Part shown: piece by piece, positions 1 to 12,716 of the stretch
Numbering within the stretch: position 1 is the first letter of the stretch
Layout: the number at the start of each line of letters is the position of its first letter
Origin: Limonium bicolor
Taxonomy: Eukaryota; Streptophyta; Magnoliopsida; Caryophyllales; Plumbaginaceae
Direction of reading: 5' to 3'
DNA: 64,000 bases
Assembly (NCBI GenBank): GCA_023374045.1
Contig: CM041780.1
Location: 165,965,074 to 166,029,073 of the forward strand
Position numbers and translations under genes: made by a program
Notes under the pieces: generated by a model
What the model was told of the DNA's origin: nothing
Databases searched by the model: none
Seen by the model: the letters and a program-made list of their open reading frames with translations, nothing else

Positions 1-510
1 GAGTTAAAAACTTCTTCTGGACTCGTCTACTTTGTCTTCAAGCTTTTGACTAATCGCTCGTTCGTGTTCGGGCTCCTTACTGGCTGCTTGCTCGACTTCG
101 GGCTCCAGGTTGGTTGCACGCTCGTCTTCGGGCTTTAGCAACAAAGTAGCACTGCTATCAAGCAATACGGGTTGGTGTTCTTCTGGCTCTGAGCAATTTG
201 AAACTTGAACGGTCGTTGCTAGTCTTCACATTGCCCGACTCGGGTTGGTGCTCCTCTGATTTTTGGCTTGAACTGTTGTTGTCGATCTTCATGCGGCCCA
301 ACTGATCTGATGAGAAATGAGGGACGTTTTTTTTAGAAAGGAAAGGTGAATGACCGAGCACAAAATCTTTACGAAAGTCCACCACTTTCGTGAAAACACG
401 AAATGACTAGTACGCTCCACGGTAATGACCGCTGCTCCTGAAGGTGGGTTGAACTTCAAAAATAGCGGGTCACGACATGGGGACTAAATCATTTATTTTG
501 AAATACATTT

Positions 511-760
511 GTGAAAATCAATTTTGAAAACTGTTTTCGAAAACTATTTTGAAATATGATCCATGAAAAATGTTGTTCCGAAATTCGTTTGTGTAAAGTA
601 GGTTTTCTTGAAATCTGTTTGTGAAAATCAATTTTGAAAACTGTTTTCGAAAACTATATTGAAATATGATCCATGAAAAATGTTGTTCCGAAATTCGTTT
701 GTGTAAAGAAGGTTTTCTTGAAATCTGTTTGTGAAAATAGTTTTTGGAACTACATTTGTG
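511..760. repeat. 110-bp tandem repeat, two copies plus a partial third
   Basis: The block starting GTGAAAATCAATTTTGAAAA at 511 recurs at 621 with only a few differences, giving a 110-bp period. A third copy starts at 731 and quickly diverges. The sequence is rich in GAAAA/TTTTC runs. It sits in the leader of the Tat/Ogre-like element, where variable tandem repeats are common. Confidence 0.85.
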
Positions 761-2113
761 AAAACATCTATTCTTTTGCAAACCGTTTGACAAAGTTTGT
801 TTTCTAGAAGACTTTGATTGAAACCGTTTTTGAAAACTGTTTTGGAAATAACAATTTTGAAAATCATTGTTTTTTGAAATCATTTGGAATGGACGACTTT
901 GAAGATATTTCATTGGAGTGTTTAAGCTGGTTTTTTTTTGCCAATTTTTGAAACGTGATCACACACATGTAAGTGCAAAATAAAAATCGTGGCTGATTTT
1001 TTGTGGAGCTGAGTGTGAATGATTGGGATAATCACCTTCCAGGTCAATCAATGCTTCCATACCACCGGGGGAACCGTCATCCCTTCACTGTTCATCTCTC
1101 GGGATTTATCTCTGTTATGCCTTGTGGGGCATGTCATCAAGAAAGTCCGGAGTGCTTAAGTTCGAAAGGTCAGGATACCCGAAGTGATACAGTCACACGA
1201 GCCACGGCCGGGGATTATCACAACATACTCACTTTTCGGGAAACTTGGGGAAGTATTGCATGGGAACGGGTCTCCCCTCGTCTGCACGATAAGGTGTGTC
1301 TAAAGTCCAAATTATTCGCTGACTACGCTATGTCATGTATGGGTATCCGTAAATACGGGATCCGCTATGAATTTGTAGCGCGACATTGGGCTTTAAAGAC
1401 ACCCGTGGTGCAGAGGAATCATGGAGAACTGAGCCCATGCAATCTTCAGGGTAAGGCAAAGGGTGGTCAGACAGACGGCATACAAGGGGGTGACTACCCA
1501 TAAGCCCATCTTAGACACCGGATAAGGCAGCTGGACACTGAAGGCTCATGGCTCACTATATGCTGGCTTAGACTCGGGTAATGGAGGATATTTTTGGATC
1601 ATGAGCTTCAAGGCGTTGGTCTTGGACCGTATTACCTCGTGGGTTAACTCCTTCTAGGAAGGACCCAACTCATGGGGAATCAACCGTGGACCGGTTGGGA
1701 TCCCGTGACTCGTGGACAAATCGGGTGACACAGAGGAATGCATGTCCTATGCTACCCGATGCAACAATGGGTTGACTCCTTCTAGGAAGGCCCCATTTAC
1801 AAAAGCAATAAATAAGCAATAAATATATGTCATGCATGAAGAGCAGTAAACATATGACAGTAAACACACAACAATAAACACACAAAGTGAAGCATGCAAA
1901 TGGTAAAGCACACATATGGCACTCAAGGCCAATCTCGAACTCTAGACTCTCATCCTAACTATCCTCTACACACTCTAAGTGTGGAGTAGAGTAGTCCTAG
2001 CGGCTTTAGAATGAATCTCTTGAAGGTTTTGAAAGAAGTTGGGGAATCCTGACAATTGTGGATGGAGTTCAGTCTTCCTTGACCAAGTTTATGAGAAAAA
2101 CTTACTCAAGTTT

Positions 2114-2131
2114 TCCCCAGCAGAGTCGCCA
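2114..2131 (-). other. Primer-binding-site-like sequence of the Tat/Ogre-like element
   Basis: On the minus strand this reads TGGCGACTCTGCTGGGGA, beginning with the TGG expected opposite a tRNA 3' CCA. It lies three bases downstream of the LTR end ...CCACA. This is the arrangement of a reverse-transcription primer site in plant Tat/Ogre Gypsy elements. I do not assign the tRNA species. Confidence 0.6.
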
Positions 2132-2232
2132 TTCTGTGGAGGGTGATTTTTCGGTATGAGGGGGGTCTATCCAAATATGATCTGACTGAGAAGCCTAGGT
2201 CGTAGAAAATGCCATTCTGTGGAGGGTGAAAA
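2129..2232. repeat. 83-bp offset duplication of the LTR/PBS junction
   Basis: The string GCCATTCTGTGGAGGGTGA occurs at about 2130 and again at about 2211, 83 bases apart. The second copy lacks the full PBS. Either the LTR edge was duplicated, or the true LTR start is the inner copy at 2218. Confidence 0.7.
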
Positions 2233-2884
2233 CCCGTTATTCTTGGCATCCCTCAAATACCTACTAAATCGTCCGTCTTTCCCAGAAAGCACAAAGGGGA
2301 GTGCAAGTGAACACTACACCCGCTCTCAATGGGCCCCACGCGGACTTATGCCTCTATAAGGCGGAATTGACTAGAGTCGCCACCTAGTTTGACCTAAGGA
2401 ACTAGGAAGGAAAGATGAGGGTTCTAAGAACCGTTAATTGACTCTGGGATTGTTGCCTATGGATTGGACTTATCTGGTCATACCAAAGATTCTGTGTGGG
2501 TTCGCACTGGGTTACACCCCTTAGAGGTGGCAACGACTACGACTTCGGATTGGTGCCCGAGGAAACCTCGGTCTCCAATTGTCGGGATTACATTCTTTCA
2601 AAACCTTATTAGAGAGATTCAACTAAAGCCAAAATAGGACTAGGACAGAAGGAGAGAAAATGAGTGGATGAGGCGAGCTTTTCTGCCAAGCTACGCCAAG
2701 AAGAGGAATATGAATTCGGATGAGTGTATGATGGGAGATTTGGGAAAAGTCTGAGCTCGAGTGAATAGACAAAACTTGGAGTCTGGTGGTTTGAAGTTTA
2801 TGGAAGCCAAAGAAGGTTTGAGCGTTTTGAAAGATATGAGAGCCACCTTAAAGGGGAAAAGGGGTTTTTTTTGGAATGGGGTCG

Positions 2885-3115
2885 CACCCTAGATGGGCTG
2901 CCTACGTACTCAACTCCCTGTTGAGATCAGACCTTACGTAGTTCAGGACCTTTAGGATGGCTGAACTTTTTGAGGTGGTCGAGGGTTAGAAGTGGTTGTT
3001 TGGAGGGGAGATAGTCGAGTGCAAAAGGGTATTTTGATTGATGTGGGGTCGCACCATGTGTGGGTTGCCTACGTACTCAACTCCCTATTGAGATCAGACC
3101 TTACGTAGTTCAGTG
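2885..3115. repeat. Direct repeat, two copies about 168 bp apart
   Basis: A block of about 60 bp containing GCCTACGTACTCAACTCCCT followed by GAGATCAGACCTTACGTAGTTC appears at about 2885-2944 and 3052-3112 with few mismatches. It lies inside the proposed Ogre-like LTR. Confidence 0.8.
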
Positions 3116-3414
3116 CCTTTGGGGATTTGGTAGTTTTGGGGTTTTTGAAGGAATTAGGATTTTGACCTTTTGGGTCTTTGAGGGGTCAATGGGGTTTTGT
3201 GGCTATTTCGTGGGGCTTGATGGATTGTCGAGTTTGTTTTGGAGTTTGAGGTGCTTGACTCTATGAGATATTCGAAATCCTAAAATGATGACGTCTGTGA
3301 GACATTTGGGGCTTGAAAGGATTACCAAATTTCAAGGGGTTGGCTTTTTGAGGAGCTGAGGGTTTTCGAGGTGTTTGAATTTGATGAGTCTATTGAGATG
3401 TTCGAATCTGTTGA

Positions 3415-3612
3415 ACTGCGGAGAAATTCGAATCTGTTGAGCTGTTGAGACGGTGAGTCTGTTGAGCTGCTCAGACGGTCGAGTCTGTTGAGCTGTTAAG
3501 ACATTCGAGTCTGTTGAGCTGCTGAGACGTTCGAGTCTGTTGAGCTGTTGAGACGTTCGAGTCTGTTGAGCTGTTGAGACATTCGAGTCTGTTGAGCTGC
3601 TGAGACACTTAG
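3415..3612. repeat. Minisatellite, about 27-bp unit, about seven copies
   Basis: The unit GAGTCTGTTGAGCTGTTGAGACGTTC recurs head to tail with single-base variants (GCTGCTGAGAC, GCTGTTAAGAC). It is flanked by a zone at 3690-3990 of degenerate GAATTGAATT-type low-complexity sequence. Both are inside the LTR. Confidence 0.85.
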
Positions 3613-4079
3613 AGATTCGAGACGCTTGAGTTCTCCGGAGTTTGGAGTTTCAAGGAGTTTGAGATTTACGATGTTTGGAATTATTTGGGATGGAAATGAA
3701 GTTGAATTGAATTGGGAATGAAAAGAATTTTGAATTGAATTGGATTGAAATCGAATTGATTCTGGATCGGAATTGGATTGAATTGGTTTGAAGTTGAATT
3801 GATTTGGAATTGAAGTTGAACTGGATTTGAAACTAAACCGGGATCGAATGGAGGTAATGAGCCGGACTTGGGCCTTGAAATGTGGGCCGGATTGGACCTC
3901 TGAAATTGGGTCGGGTTGGGCCCTATGAATGAGCTGGATTTGGGCTTATAATTGGGCTTGATTTGGCCTTTGAAATTGAAATTGGAAGATGATTTGAATC
4001 TATGAGACAATTGGAGTTTGGAAGGAGTTTAATGTTGAGTGCAAAGAGCTTTGATTTTGAAGAATTCATGAAGGATATC

Positions 4080-4300
4080 TGGTTTTGGAGCATGAGAGGA
4101 TCGATTTTGGAGAGCGTATGATGAGCGAGTATGAAAGAGATTGATTTTGAAGTGTGTTTGATGAGTGAGTATGAGAGGGATTGATTTTGAAGTGTGTTTG
4201 GTGAGAGAGTGTGAAAGAAAGATTTTGGAGTGTGTTTGGTGAGAGAGTGTGAAAGAAAATGATTTGAAGTGTGTTTGGTGAGAGAGTGTGAAAGAATGCT
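4080..4300. repeat. Tandem repeat, about 40-45 bp unit
   Basis: Units containing GATTTTGAAGTGTGTTTG and GAGAGTGTGAAAGAAA repeat about five times. They run into a GC-richer stretch at 4310-4410 with repeated GCGCGTGTGCCCGCC. Small open frames here are by-products of the repeat. Confidence 0.75.
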
Positions 4301-7300
4301 TTTGGCGTGTGTTTTGCTGCGCGCGTGTGCCCGCCCCTGCTTTGCCGTGTGTTTGGTGCGCGCGTGTGCCCGCCCTGCTTTTGGCTGTGTTGCTGCGCGC
4401 GTGTGCGCGAGATTGACTCTGCTGGAATTTGCCTCCTTGGATCTTTTTTATTTGGAATTGATTATGTTGATTGTGAATTTTCTGACTTTAGAGGATGATT
4501 TGGAAATTTTAAGGGAAACGGATATTCCTCACATGGACCGTGTCTAGGACCCGTATGCATTGAGGATACCCCAAACCTAGAGCTTTTCTAAAATGGACCT
4601 TAAAGGTCCACTAAGAGGGCAACCTGATTGGCTTTCTAGGGCCACCTGTCCCAACCCGTTTGGCTGGTTGTGGACCGAACCTGAACAAAATTATATTTGG
4701 GCCAAGAGTTACACAGGCCCAAACAGGATCGATCCATACATTTACAAAATCATAGGCAAGGAATGATGAACAAATAATATGGAGATGAATTTCCAAGGCT
4801 ATATAAACAAATATACATGCGGACATAGATTTTAAAAGCTATCCGAATAAAACAAATATATGTAAGAAAAGAATTCAGAATCTGTCTAAGTAATTATCAT
4901 GTGGACATGGATTTTAAAAGCTCAAGTTATGTACATATGAAATGAATTTCAGGAGTAGTACGAGAAATGTATATACAAGAACGAATCATCGAAGCTGTCT
5001 AGGTGGCGAACCAGAATTATTCAAATCTAAAACTCTCACAACTAACAATGAGTCCTACTGTATGGGTTGCTAACCAATTGTTAGTCTTATCCATTTACTA
5101 TCTTTCAAAAGTCAATCAAAGGTTGCAAGCAAGAGAATAATGTAACGGTTATGGGATGAAGTCACAAAAATGAATAAGTCACAACACTACAACCGAAAGT
5201 GAAACAAACGAATTACAAATTGATACAAATACAAGTGAAAAGTTTAAATCTAAAGCTGCTATGGGGGGTCGCATCGACGCCGCCTCACTTGAGCTGAAAG
5301 GATCAGCAAGAAGTGCACCAACCGTTACATGTGTTTTAAGTGGAGACCCTGGTAGTCCAAGCCAAGACCCCGTTCCTCAGTCTTAGAGTAGTTTCCCGTT
5401 TCACGAGCATTATGTACATGTCAAAAACACAACCAAGAGGGGAAAACTGCATTAGTCAAAGAACGGAAGAGGATTGGGATGTGTGCAATGGGATCATACG
5501 GCCCCTCTCAATGAGGAAAGGGGGCAATCTAATCATCTCCCACACCCCAACCGTGAACACAAAATGAGTTTCAAGCTACCAGCAAATACTATGAATTGTA
5601 AGATAAATCAAGCAAAGGGAATGAAACTCAGATTAATTCATCATGCTAGATTATGACTCAAACCAAAGTGTAGTATCAAAGGATGGATTGCGAGTCATTT
5701 GGGATCATATGTGGAAAGGATTATATATCATCTCCCTCTAGACAGATAGAATTAATAAGGACATCCAGCCGATGCATGGATTATCTAAACAATTATAGCA
5801 TAGGGCAACTATAACCCAATTCATGTTCTTATCTAAGCGTGCACGGGACAAATTATTTGCTAGTATCAAATCAGTTTCCAAACCAAACCGATGCGCAAGG
5901 GGCAATTAAACATCAAATGATCGAATTATAGTAAAAGGATGAATGATAGAATTTCCAAACCCAATAAAGAAACAGTAAGCCCAAACGCATCAGCATAGCC
6001 CAAGGTCATTCCAGGCCAAGCAAGTCCACCACATGCGCAAACCTCAATCCGGTGTACCTCGGTCATAATAGAAAACCGAAGAATGATAAGTACGAAAAAG
6101 GTCCAGGTAATAGCACCACAAGCAACATGATTTTCAGCCGAAAGAAATGCGCAAGGTGCCAGGTGACAATGCCATCACGGTAATACAGCTGAATCGTAGT
6201 AAAGAGAAGCCTCAAACGGAATTTCCAAACCCAATGGGTAATCATGAAGTCCAAAACCCAACAGCACGGTCCAAAGTTCAAGACCAATCCCAAACCAAGG
6301 AAGTTCGCATTCAGGACATTTCAATCAATATAAATGAACCTAGCTTAGACAAATCCCAACAAGGCATCAGAAATGAAGTTAGTGGGATTATATTTGACCC
6401 ACAAGGTAATTTGAAATACCGATTGAATGTTAGTGCAGCAACAACACCAGTAAAGCGGTAATTCCAACAAAAGCAAATTCAGGCATGTGGTCTTTAAATC
6501 ATTAAGACCGAGCTCATAACCATCAAAAACCAGACCCACATCTAGTATCGAATCAAGGCATCGGTCTTAAATCCCTCATCTTCGGCTAAAGCCAAAACAC
6601 AGCTTAAGAGGTAAGTGCGGTGAGTCAGGTATGAGTTCAGTTTCTCACAAAGCACGAGCAGGAAAGAACAAGTAAAACTCGTTCCCAGATTCGAGATTGA
6701 GGCAAATAGCCCCGTACTCACTAGCAAAATTATACAATTGAGTAAACTTTCTCAATCAGGATTCGAACACAGTAAACACCACAACACTGAGATATGTCGA
6801 TAATCAAGGCAAGGCAAACAGATCTATAAAGCATGGATCCCACGTATCCAAACCGGAATCAACAAGGATGAGCAGAAAACCGACTAAATGATGAAGTTTA
6901 AAATAGCCTGCCTCAATTTAGATTGTAAAAGGATTTGAGAAACGAAAGCATAACACGATAGATTAGCGGTGAAGCCAAACCATACGTCATTTCTGGACTC
7001 GGACAAGCAACCTCACGTTGGGAGAAAGGCCGGCACTCCCTTTCGAGTTGTAGCTTGTCGAAAAAAGTAATCGACCACTTACCAAAAACACCGAGAAACA
7101 TGATGGGGACTATGATCGAAGATAGATCCCTGAAGTCGTGCATCACCAGGAGCGGAGAGAATGGCGGATGAGGGAGTTCGTCGGTGTCGATATATAAATA
7201 TGAACACAGGGTATATCACGATTTTGAGTAGGGATTGGGAGTTTCTCAGTTTTAGAAGATGGAGGAAATGATGGTGAGAGAGGAAGAAGTCAGTTGATTT

Positions 7301-8295
7301 CAAACATTGGAAAGAGGCGTAGAGCTATGCCCCTTGTTCACCAGCGAGAACGAAAAGAATGACAATGTAGAGTGTGTGAGCTCCTTCTTCGCCGGTTGGG
7401 ATCGCAAAATGACCGGGTGAAGAGAACGAAAAGACTTGGAGTAGCACTCCCGATTCGAGGACTGAAGAAGAGAGAGGTGGCGATTTGAAGATTTTTTCAC
7501 AAGCCGGGTTGCAGAATTGCTGAAGTTAAGAGAAAAATGGAGGAGATGACTTTGTTTCTGTCTGAGCATTTTTTTGGAATCGATGATCAGATTAGATGGA
7601 GGCGGCCAGGGTTTCAATTTTTATTCACCGATGAGTTCGAAGTCGATCCTCTAGGGTCCGGAAGAAGAAGGCCAGGAGTGGGGAGTGTTGTTTTATAGAA
7701 GAAGATTAGGGTTTTTTTACCATAAATGGGCTTTATTTGGAGGTGGGTTAAAAAGAAGAAAATGGACTTGGGTTTGGGTTTGGGCTGCTGGGTTTGATTT
7801 GAAGATTGAGCTAAGATCAAAAAGAATGAGAAAGGAAAAGAATCACTAAAATACAACTTCATAGAAATCGGAGGAAACGAAAATAAAAGCTATAACTAGA
7901 CTTGAGTAATAAACGATAATGTTTAAAAAAATATATGTAGAGTAAGACAAAAGGGGTTTAATCGATAAAAATGAAATGCTTTTTTTTTTACAAAGTAAGA
8001 ACATGAAAATGAAAATAATAAAAGTAAATGAAATGCCCACGACTAAGGAAATAAAACTGAAAATAACTAAATAAAATAAAAGGGGAAGTCTAAAACAAAT
8101 AAATGTTTGAAAATTTCTGTACAATCGGGTTCTTTTCTAAAATGCTTGAAAATTGGTTTGAATTTTTGTCGTAAAACGATGGTTTCATTTTGGCACCCAC
8201 GTCAATACGTTTTGAAAAAGAAAGGCGACGACCCCTCTTATTGTACTTCTTATTCTGGAATTTGCTTTATGGGGTGAGAATTTTTGGTGTCTACA

Positions 8296-11200
8296 CCTAG
8301 TGTTGACACACGATGTTCAACAAACGGGACGTAGTTCCTAGAACAACCACAAGACTTCCAGGAGGTATAATTCATCATTGGAGAAGGTGTTAACCCAATC
8401 AAGAACACTATGAGAAAGCATCAATGGTCTACCCTATAATGGGAGACATTGCAACCCTAAACGGGATGGTCCAGAATACGGTACTGCAATGCAATATAGC
8501 CGACCGGACATACACACAAACATTAGCCAGACAAAATGGCATAACTTAATAACACTCAGGAGCAATCCTCGAAGGGTGTCTAAATCAACAACAGTTGAAT
8601 GAAGTGTCGTGATAAGAACACGGGAACTAAACAAACATCCGGTTAGAATACCGGAAGGATTCCACCGATTGGAAGTACCCTAAAATCACTAAGAGGCACC
8701 GATTAATACCAGATTGCCTAAAGAGCCCCCATGAATGGAAGCGTGATGCAACGACTTGCCATGGAGCCCAGTAATACCTCCAACCATATGATGGTGTACG
8801 AGGAGGTGGAAACATTTATAAGCAGCCCGCAAGGAGCATAGCTCGCAGCAAAGAGGCTTAAAGGCCATGAACCAACTACGTCATGTAGACTTAAATGGTT
8901 GCAAACCCACGTTAAATGATAAAGAACTGCCGAGAATGGCAAGTGGAGAAATTTTATTCCCTACAATGAGCAGAGCGACAATCAAATCGCTCAATTTGAA
9001 CTCAAGGTAATGAGTGGCTTTGAGTAATGGCTACCTCAGTGTCACTGTCACTGGAGCATCAGTCTAGTATACAGTTGACGAAGCTTTTAATTGCCCTTCA
9101 TGCCTTATGTAGCAATGGTAGCACAAGGCATAGGAATCATGATGATGACAACACTGGTCTAGTCCACACTTTGGACACTACGAGAAACCTGAGGGAAGGT
9201 ACCTCTCGTTAATGGAAGACCGCCAATGCGGTGATGATGTGAACCCTTAGAAAAGGATCCCACCTACCATAACAACAAAGCTTGCGCATGTAATTATTGC
9301 CAAGAGACAATTGAACAAGGAAATGAGATTCCAAACCACTATGACTAGAAAGAGGCTTTGAGAGCAACTGTGAAAACCGAAGAATAGTCGGTTTAGAAGC
9401 AAACACGGAATGTGTATATTGTGGACTGTAGAAGCACATCACTTAAAGAGCATAGAGACTTGAAGGAGTGAAAGTAATACTCCACAGGCAACCAAGCATA
9501 TGGTGAACCATTGTATGAATGGCAGAAGTACATAAGCAAAGACTAACATAGTAAACCATGTCACGAGACTTATGAGTGGAAACAAACCCCTCAACAAGAA
9601 CTTTCACTTGTCAGTGATGGTATCTCTCTATTAGAGAATGGAACCGTAAACCCTTGGAGTTTCCTTGGGATGTCTCAATGATGTGCGTAGAGAAACAAGA
9701 ACGCACAACCAGACAATATATCCATTACTAAGATTGAGAAAGCGATAACCGTCAAAAAACAAGCAATGTAATCGCGTGTTTTGACACATCAACTGACCAA
9801 TGCTCAAAGGAGCTTAGGACCTGATAAATCACTCCATCCTTGGTCAACCAAATTACTTGGTAAATGAAGTTATAAGTGATGAAAGAATGTGAGGTAAACA
9901 ACCTACACATGGAACCTGGAGTAGAACATCTTCACATTTAAAAGATAATGATCTTACGTTGATACGACGACAGTCATACACACGAACCTGAAGAACTCCC
10001 AGTGTGTTCGCACTACGAAGGGATTGAACATAAAACGTAGCATTGGAGTGTACAGTTGAGGAATGGTGCCAAGAGCAATGGTAATGAATAAAGGCAAGCT
10101 ACCATAGTAGCAGAGGCCGTGAAAATAATACTGGTATGATGAATAAGAGTATGGTGCGCAATAAGAGACCACTATGAGAATGTAGTTAGACAACAATATG
10201 GGAAACAAAGCCATGAGCTGGACCCAGCGAAGTCGAGAGGCACGAATTGGTGGATAGACTAGGCGTTAAGGCCTATAGTCTGAACCATATAACAAGATCT
10301 CACAAGGAACACATTGTTCATTCATGATGCAACTGCACAAGGAACTGAAAGCGTATACTTAGTGGATCAACTCGATAAGAGGAGTAATAACTTGGGGCAA
10401 GAGTACCCAATGACTGAACAACCGACCGTACTAAATACGGAAGACTAGAAAATACAACAGTGAACATGGCGCAAGCCAGTGTAAGCATAAACCTGGTAAT
10501 AAACCGTGTGGCCTTTCGGCCAAAGAGGCACGAGGAAGATTGGAGATGCCAACAATCATGGTCTGTGAATTCCACCGGAAATAAAGCAGAAGCTAAATCA
10601 TAAACGCTACAAGGATCGATGCGTATGAAATGCAAGATCGTGTAACAAAAGAAACCTGGTATACCACTACATGAGTGAATAGCCAGAAACCAATGGTCAG
10701 AGGAAGCACTACATATGTGTAGTAGCTCAACCTCAACCGACAACAAGTCGAAGGAACTAAGAGAGTAGTCACAGAAGTATACAGCAGTATGTATGATAGA
10801 TTTCCAGAAACTGGATAGAAAATCTATAACACAATAAGTTCGCATACGGTAAGAGATACCACGCGCCGGTTGAGAAACCGTATATCTCAAGATAAAAGAG
10901 ATAAGAAGTAGATGTGTAACACATTTAGAATAACAAAAGAGCGCATTAAGCAATAAAGTTATCAGGGGCACGTAGCAGAAGCTCGTGGGCCCTAGCTCAT
11001 AGGTTAAATATACCCAGTAAGTATGAGAGAATGGCTAATTATCAATGCCTCGAAGCCTGATAGGCTAGAACCGAACCGGTTATGAATTAAATAAACTCCA
11101 ATGGGAATTCTTGGTGCAGGGACTAAACCGTGAGTATGGTTAAGCCCCTTTGACAAGAAACCATAGTGTAATAGACCACATGGAAGCTAAAACGCTTCAG

Positions 11201-12716
11201 AACGTCTGAATTTAGTGAACTTGTGTTCAATGATAATATATGGTAGATTACGTGGGCGTAATCCCCTTTAAGGGGGGTAGAGCGAAAAACCACTTAGTGT
11301 AACTTTCATGTATTCACTACGTAAACTACAGTGTGCATAGCACAAATGAGAATTGATTGGATGATTAGTACTTATGTTAAATAAACATAGGTATTCATTC
11401 ATAGCCGAGTATGGTTATTGCGCACAAGTGATGCGAATACCATGTATACAAAAACACACCTGTCTTGTTAACTCGTGTGAGAGTATTAGTAAGAAGGAGT
11501 AGAGAAACTTCTGGGGAATGAGAATCCCTATAGTATATGTCTATTTAAGGTTAGACATGGCATTGTGATGCATGAGTCGGTATGAAACCGATGTAGAACC
11601 TAGAGGGAGTTGAATTCCCTAGGTGGTTGTTTGAAGGCAAATTGAGAATGAGTAGTGGACGGAGCTCCACAAGTATCGTATTCCTTAAAGAAATCGTATG
11701 AAATGATTGAGAGTAATCAATGAATTTAGTCCATAAGTAGTGTATTCCTAGGTAAGTCATTGGAAGTAAATTGAGGACGACTGATAACCTAAGTTCTAGG
11801 ATTTACGAGTAAATTTGAGGATGATTGATGGAATGAATTCCATCCTTTGGAGATGTATGAATTTATAGTTTTGACTAGGAAGAGTAAAACAATAGAAAAT
11901 GGAAATAATTCAATTTTTTGATTGTGTGAAATTGATGTGGGAAGTCGAACTTGATCCTGATCAGATCAAGGGAAACCGAACACAAATTGGGGTGGAAAGA
12001 TAGTTCAACACTGATGCTGATCACATCATGATCGAATGATTCTTGAAGCTCCCCTCAAGTGGTCGCAAGTAATCACGCATAGAATAGATGTAATGAGTAT
12101 AAATTGGATTTGGGAGTTGATTGTGTTTCAAAAGGATTCCTAACCAATATTTTCAAGAAGTTTTTCTTCAACCCTATGAATGTATACATGGTGGGATGGT
12201 AAAACCAAAGAGTCGGTTGTAATGTGAATTGTGTTGTGCTTGCATGATGTCATGCTTGCATCGTATTGTATGTATTGTATGTGAACACCGTGTGTAACGG
12301 ACTTGAGGATGTATGGACGTAGTAAAAGGATTTGAGAATCCGTAACGATGTCTGAAGGTATGATCTTGGCATTAGAAAGGTCTGGATGGTTAGAGATAAC
12401 GAATCACCAACCTTGTGGCACAGGGTAGTGCTAATTGTATTCTGAGTATGTATATACAATGAATAATGTAATTGTGTTGTACGGTATATGACACAATTGG
12501 TAGTGTGAATTGTATTGTGTATGGTAAGTGTATTGTGTATTGGTATTGTGCATTGTGTTTCGATTGCGTATGCTTGCAGAGTAGAAGTGGTGAACACCTT
12601 GCAAGGTGGTAAGTAGTAGTAAAGTGCATTGTGGCAATCGGTTTGCCAAATGAGTAGAAATAGTAAACCGTAAACCTTGAGCAACTTTGAGGGTAAAGTT
12701 TCTTAAGGGGGTAGAT
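8296..12716 (+). mobile_element. Internal region of a decayed Tekay-like Gypsy element, 3' part
   Basis: The 3' boundary is a polypurine tract followed by an LTR start at 12717. A second PPT-like string (CTTTAAGGGGGGTAGAG) occurs near 11267-11284. I could not find RT, integrase or chromodomain motifs in any frame; all frames are broken by stops. The longest open stretches (for example minus 10318-10971) show no family signature. The left edge at 8296 coincides with the outer end of the Ogre-like LTR, suggesting that element inserted here and that the 5' part lies off-window. Confidence 0.4.
12700..12716 (+). other. Polypurine tract before the Tekay-like 3' LTR
   Basis: TTCTTAAGGGGGTAGAT directly precedes the LTR start TGAAATACTCC. 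An upstream TTTGAGGGTAAAG resembles the TTTGAGGACGAAA box usually found just before the PPT in this Gypsy group. It fixes the element on the plus strand. Confidence 0.6.

Larger units (their letters stand above)
1..2134 (-). mobile_element. Leader/5' internal region of a Tat/Ogre-like Gypsy element (continues off the left edge)
   Basis: Read on the minus strand, this lies directly downstream of the LTR/PBS junction at 2114-2135, so it should be the untranslated leader and the start of the first ORF. Near the left edge the minus strand has open, acidic, repetitive coding (repeated Lys/Glu-Pro-Glu units at about 1-140, and an open frame at 158-385), compatible with the extra N-terminal ORF or gag of Ogre-type elements. 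I saw no protease or RT motif. The assignment rests on the PBS-like string and on position. The plus-strand open frame at 1003-1503 has no recognisable domain and I treat it as chance. Confidence 0.4.
2135..8295 (-). mobile_element. Long LTR (about 6.2 kb) of a Tat/Ogre-like Gypsy element
   Basis: The segment starts TGTGGAGGG next to the PBS and ends GGTGTCTACA, so on the minus strand it runs from TGTAGACACC to CCACA, bounded by TG...CA. From memory of the family, TGTAGACACC starts and the internal GCCTACGTACTC...ACGTAGTTC box (2900-2944 and 3067-3112) are typical of plant Ogre/Tat LTRs, which can reach 5-6 kb. No protein-coding region is evident; the interior holds tandem repeats and low-complexity sequence. 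Bases 8296-8300 (CCTAG) would be the target duplication; its partner lies outside the window. Bases 4430-7850 show no feature I can name. Confidence 0.5.

Noticed and set aside
1003..1503. 166-codon plus-strand open frame
   Set aside because: No recognisable domain; lies in the antisense of an LTR element leader.
3415..3612. Regular direct repeats that might suggest a CRISPR-like array
   Set aside because: Repeats are head-to-tail without unique spacers, in a plant LTR; a minisatellite.
10318..10971. 217-codon minus-strand open frame
   Set aside because: Hydrophobic, Ser/Tyr/Phe-rich composition with no motif; antisense within a decayed Gypsy internal region.
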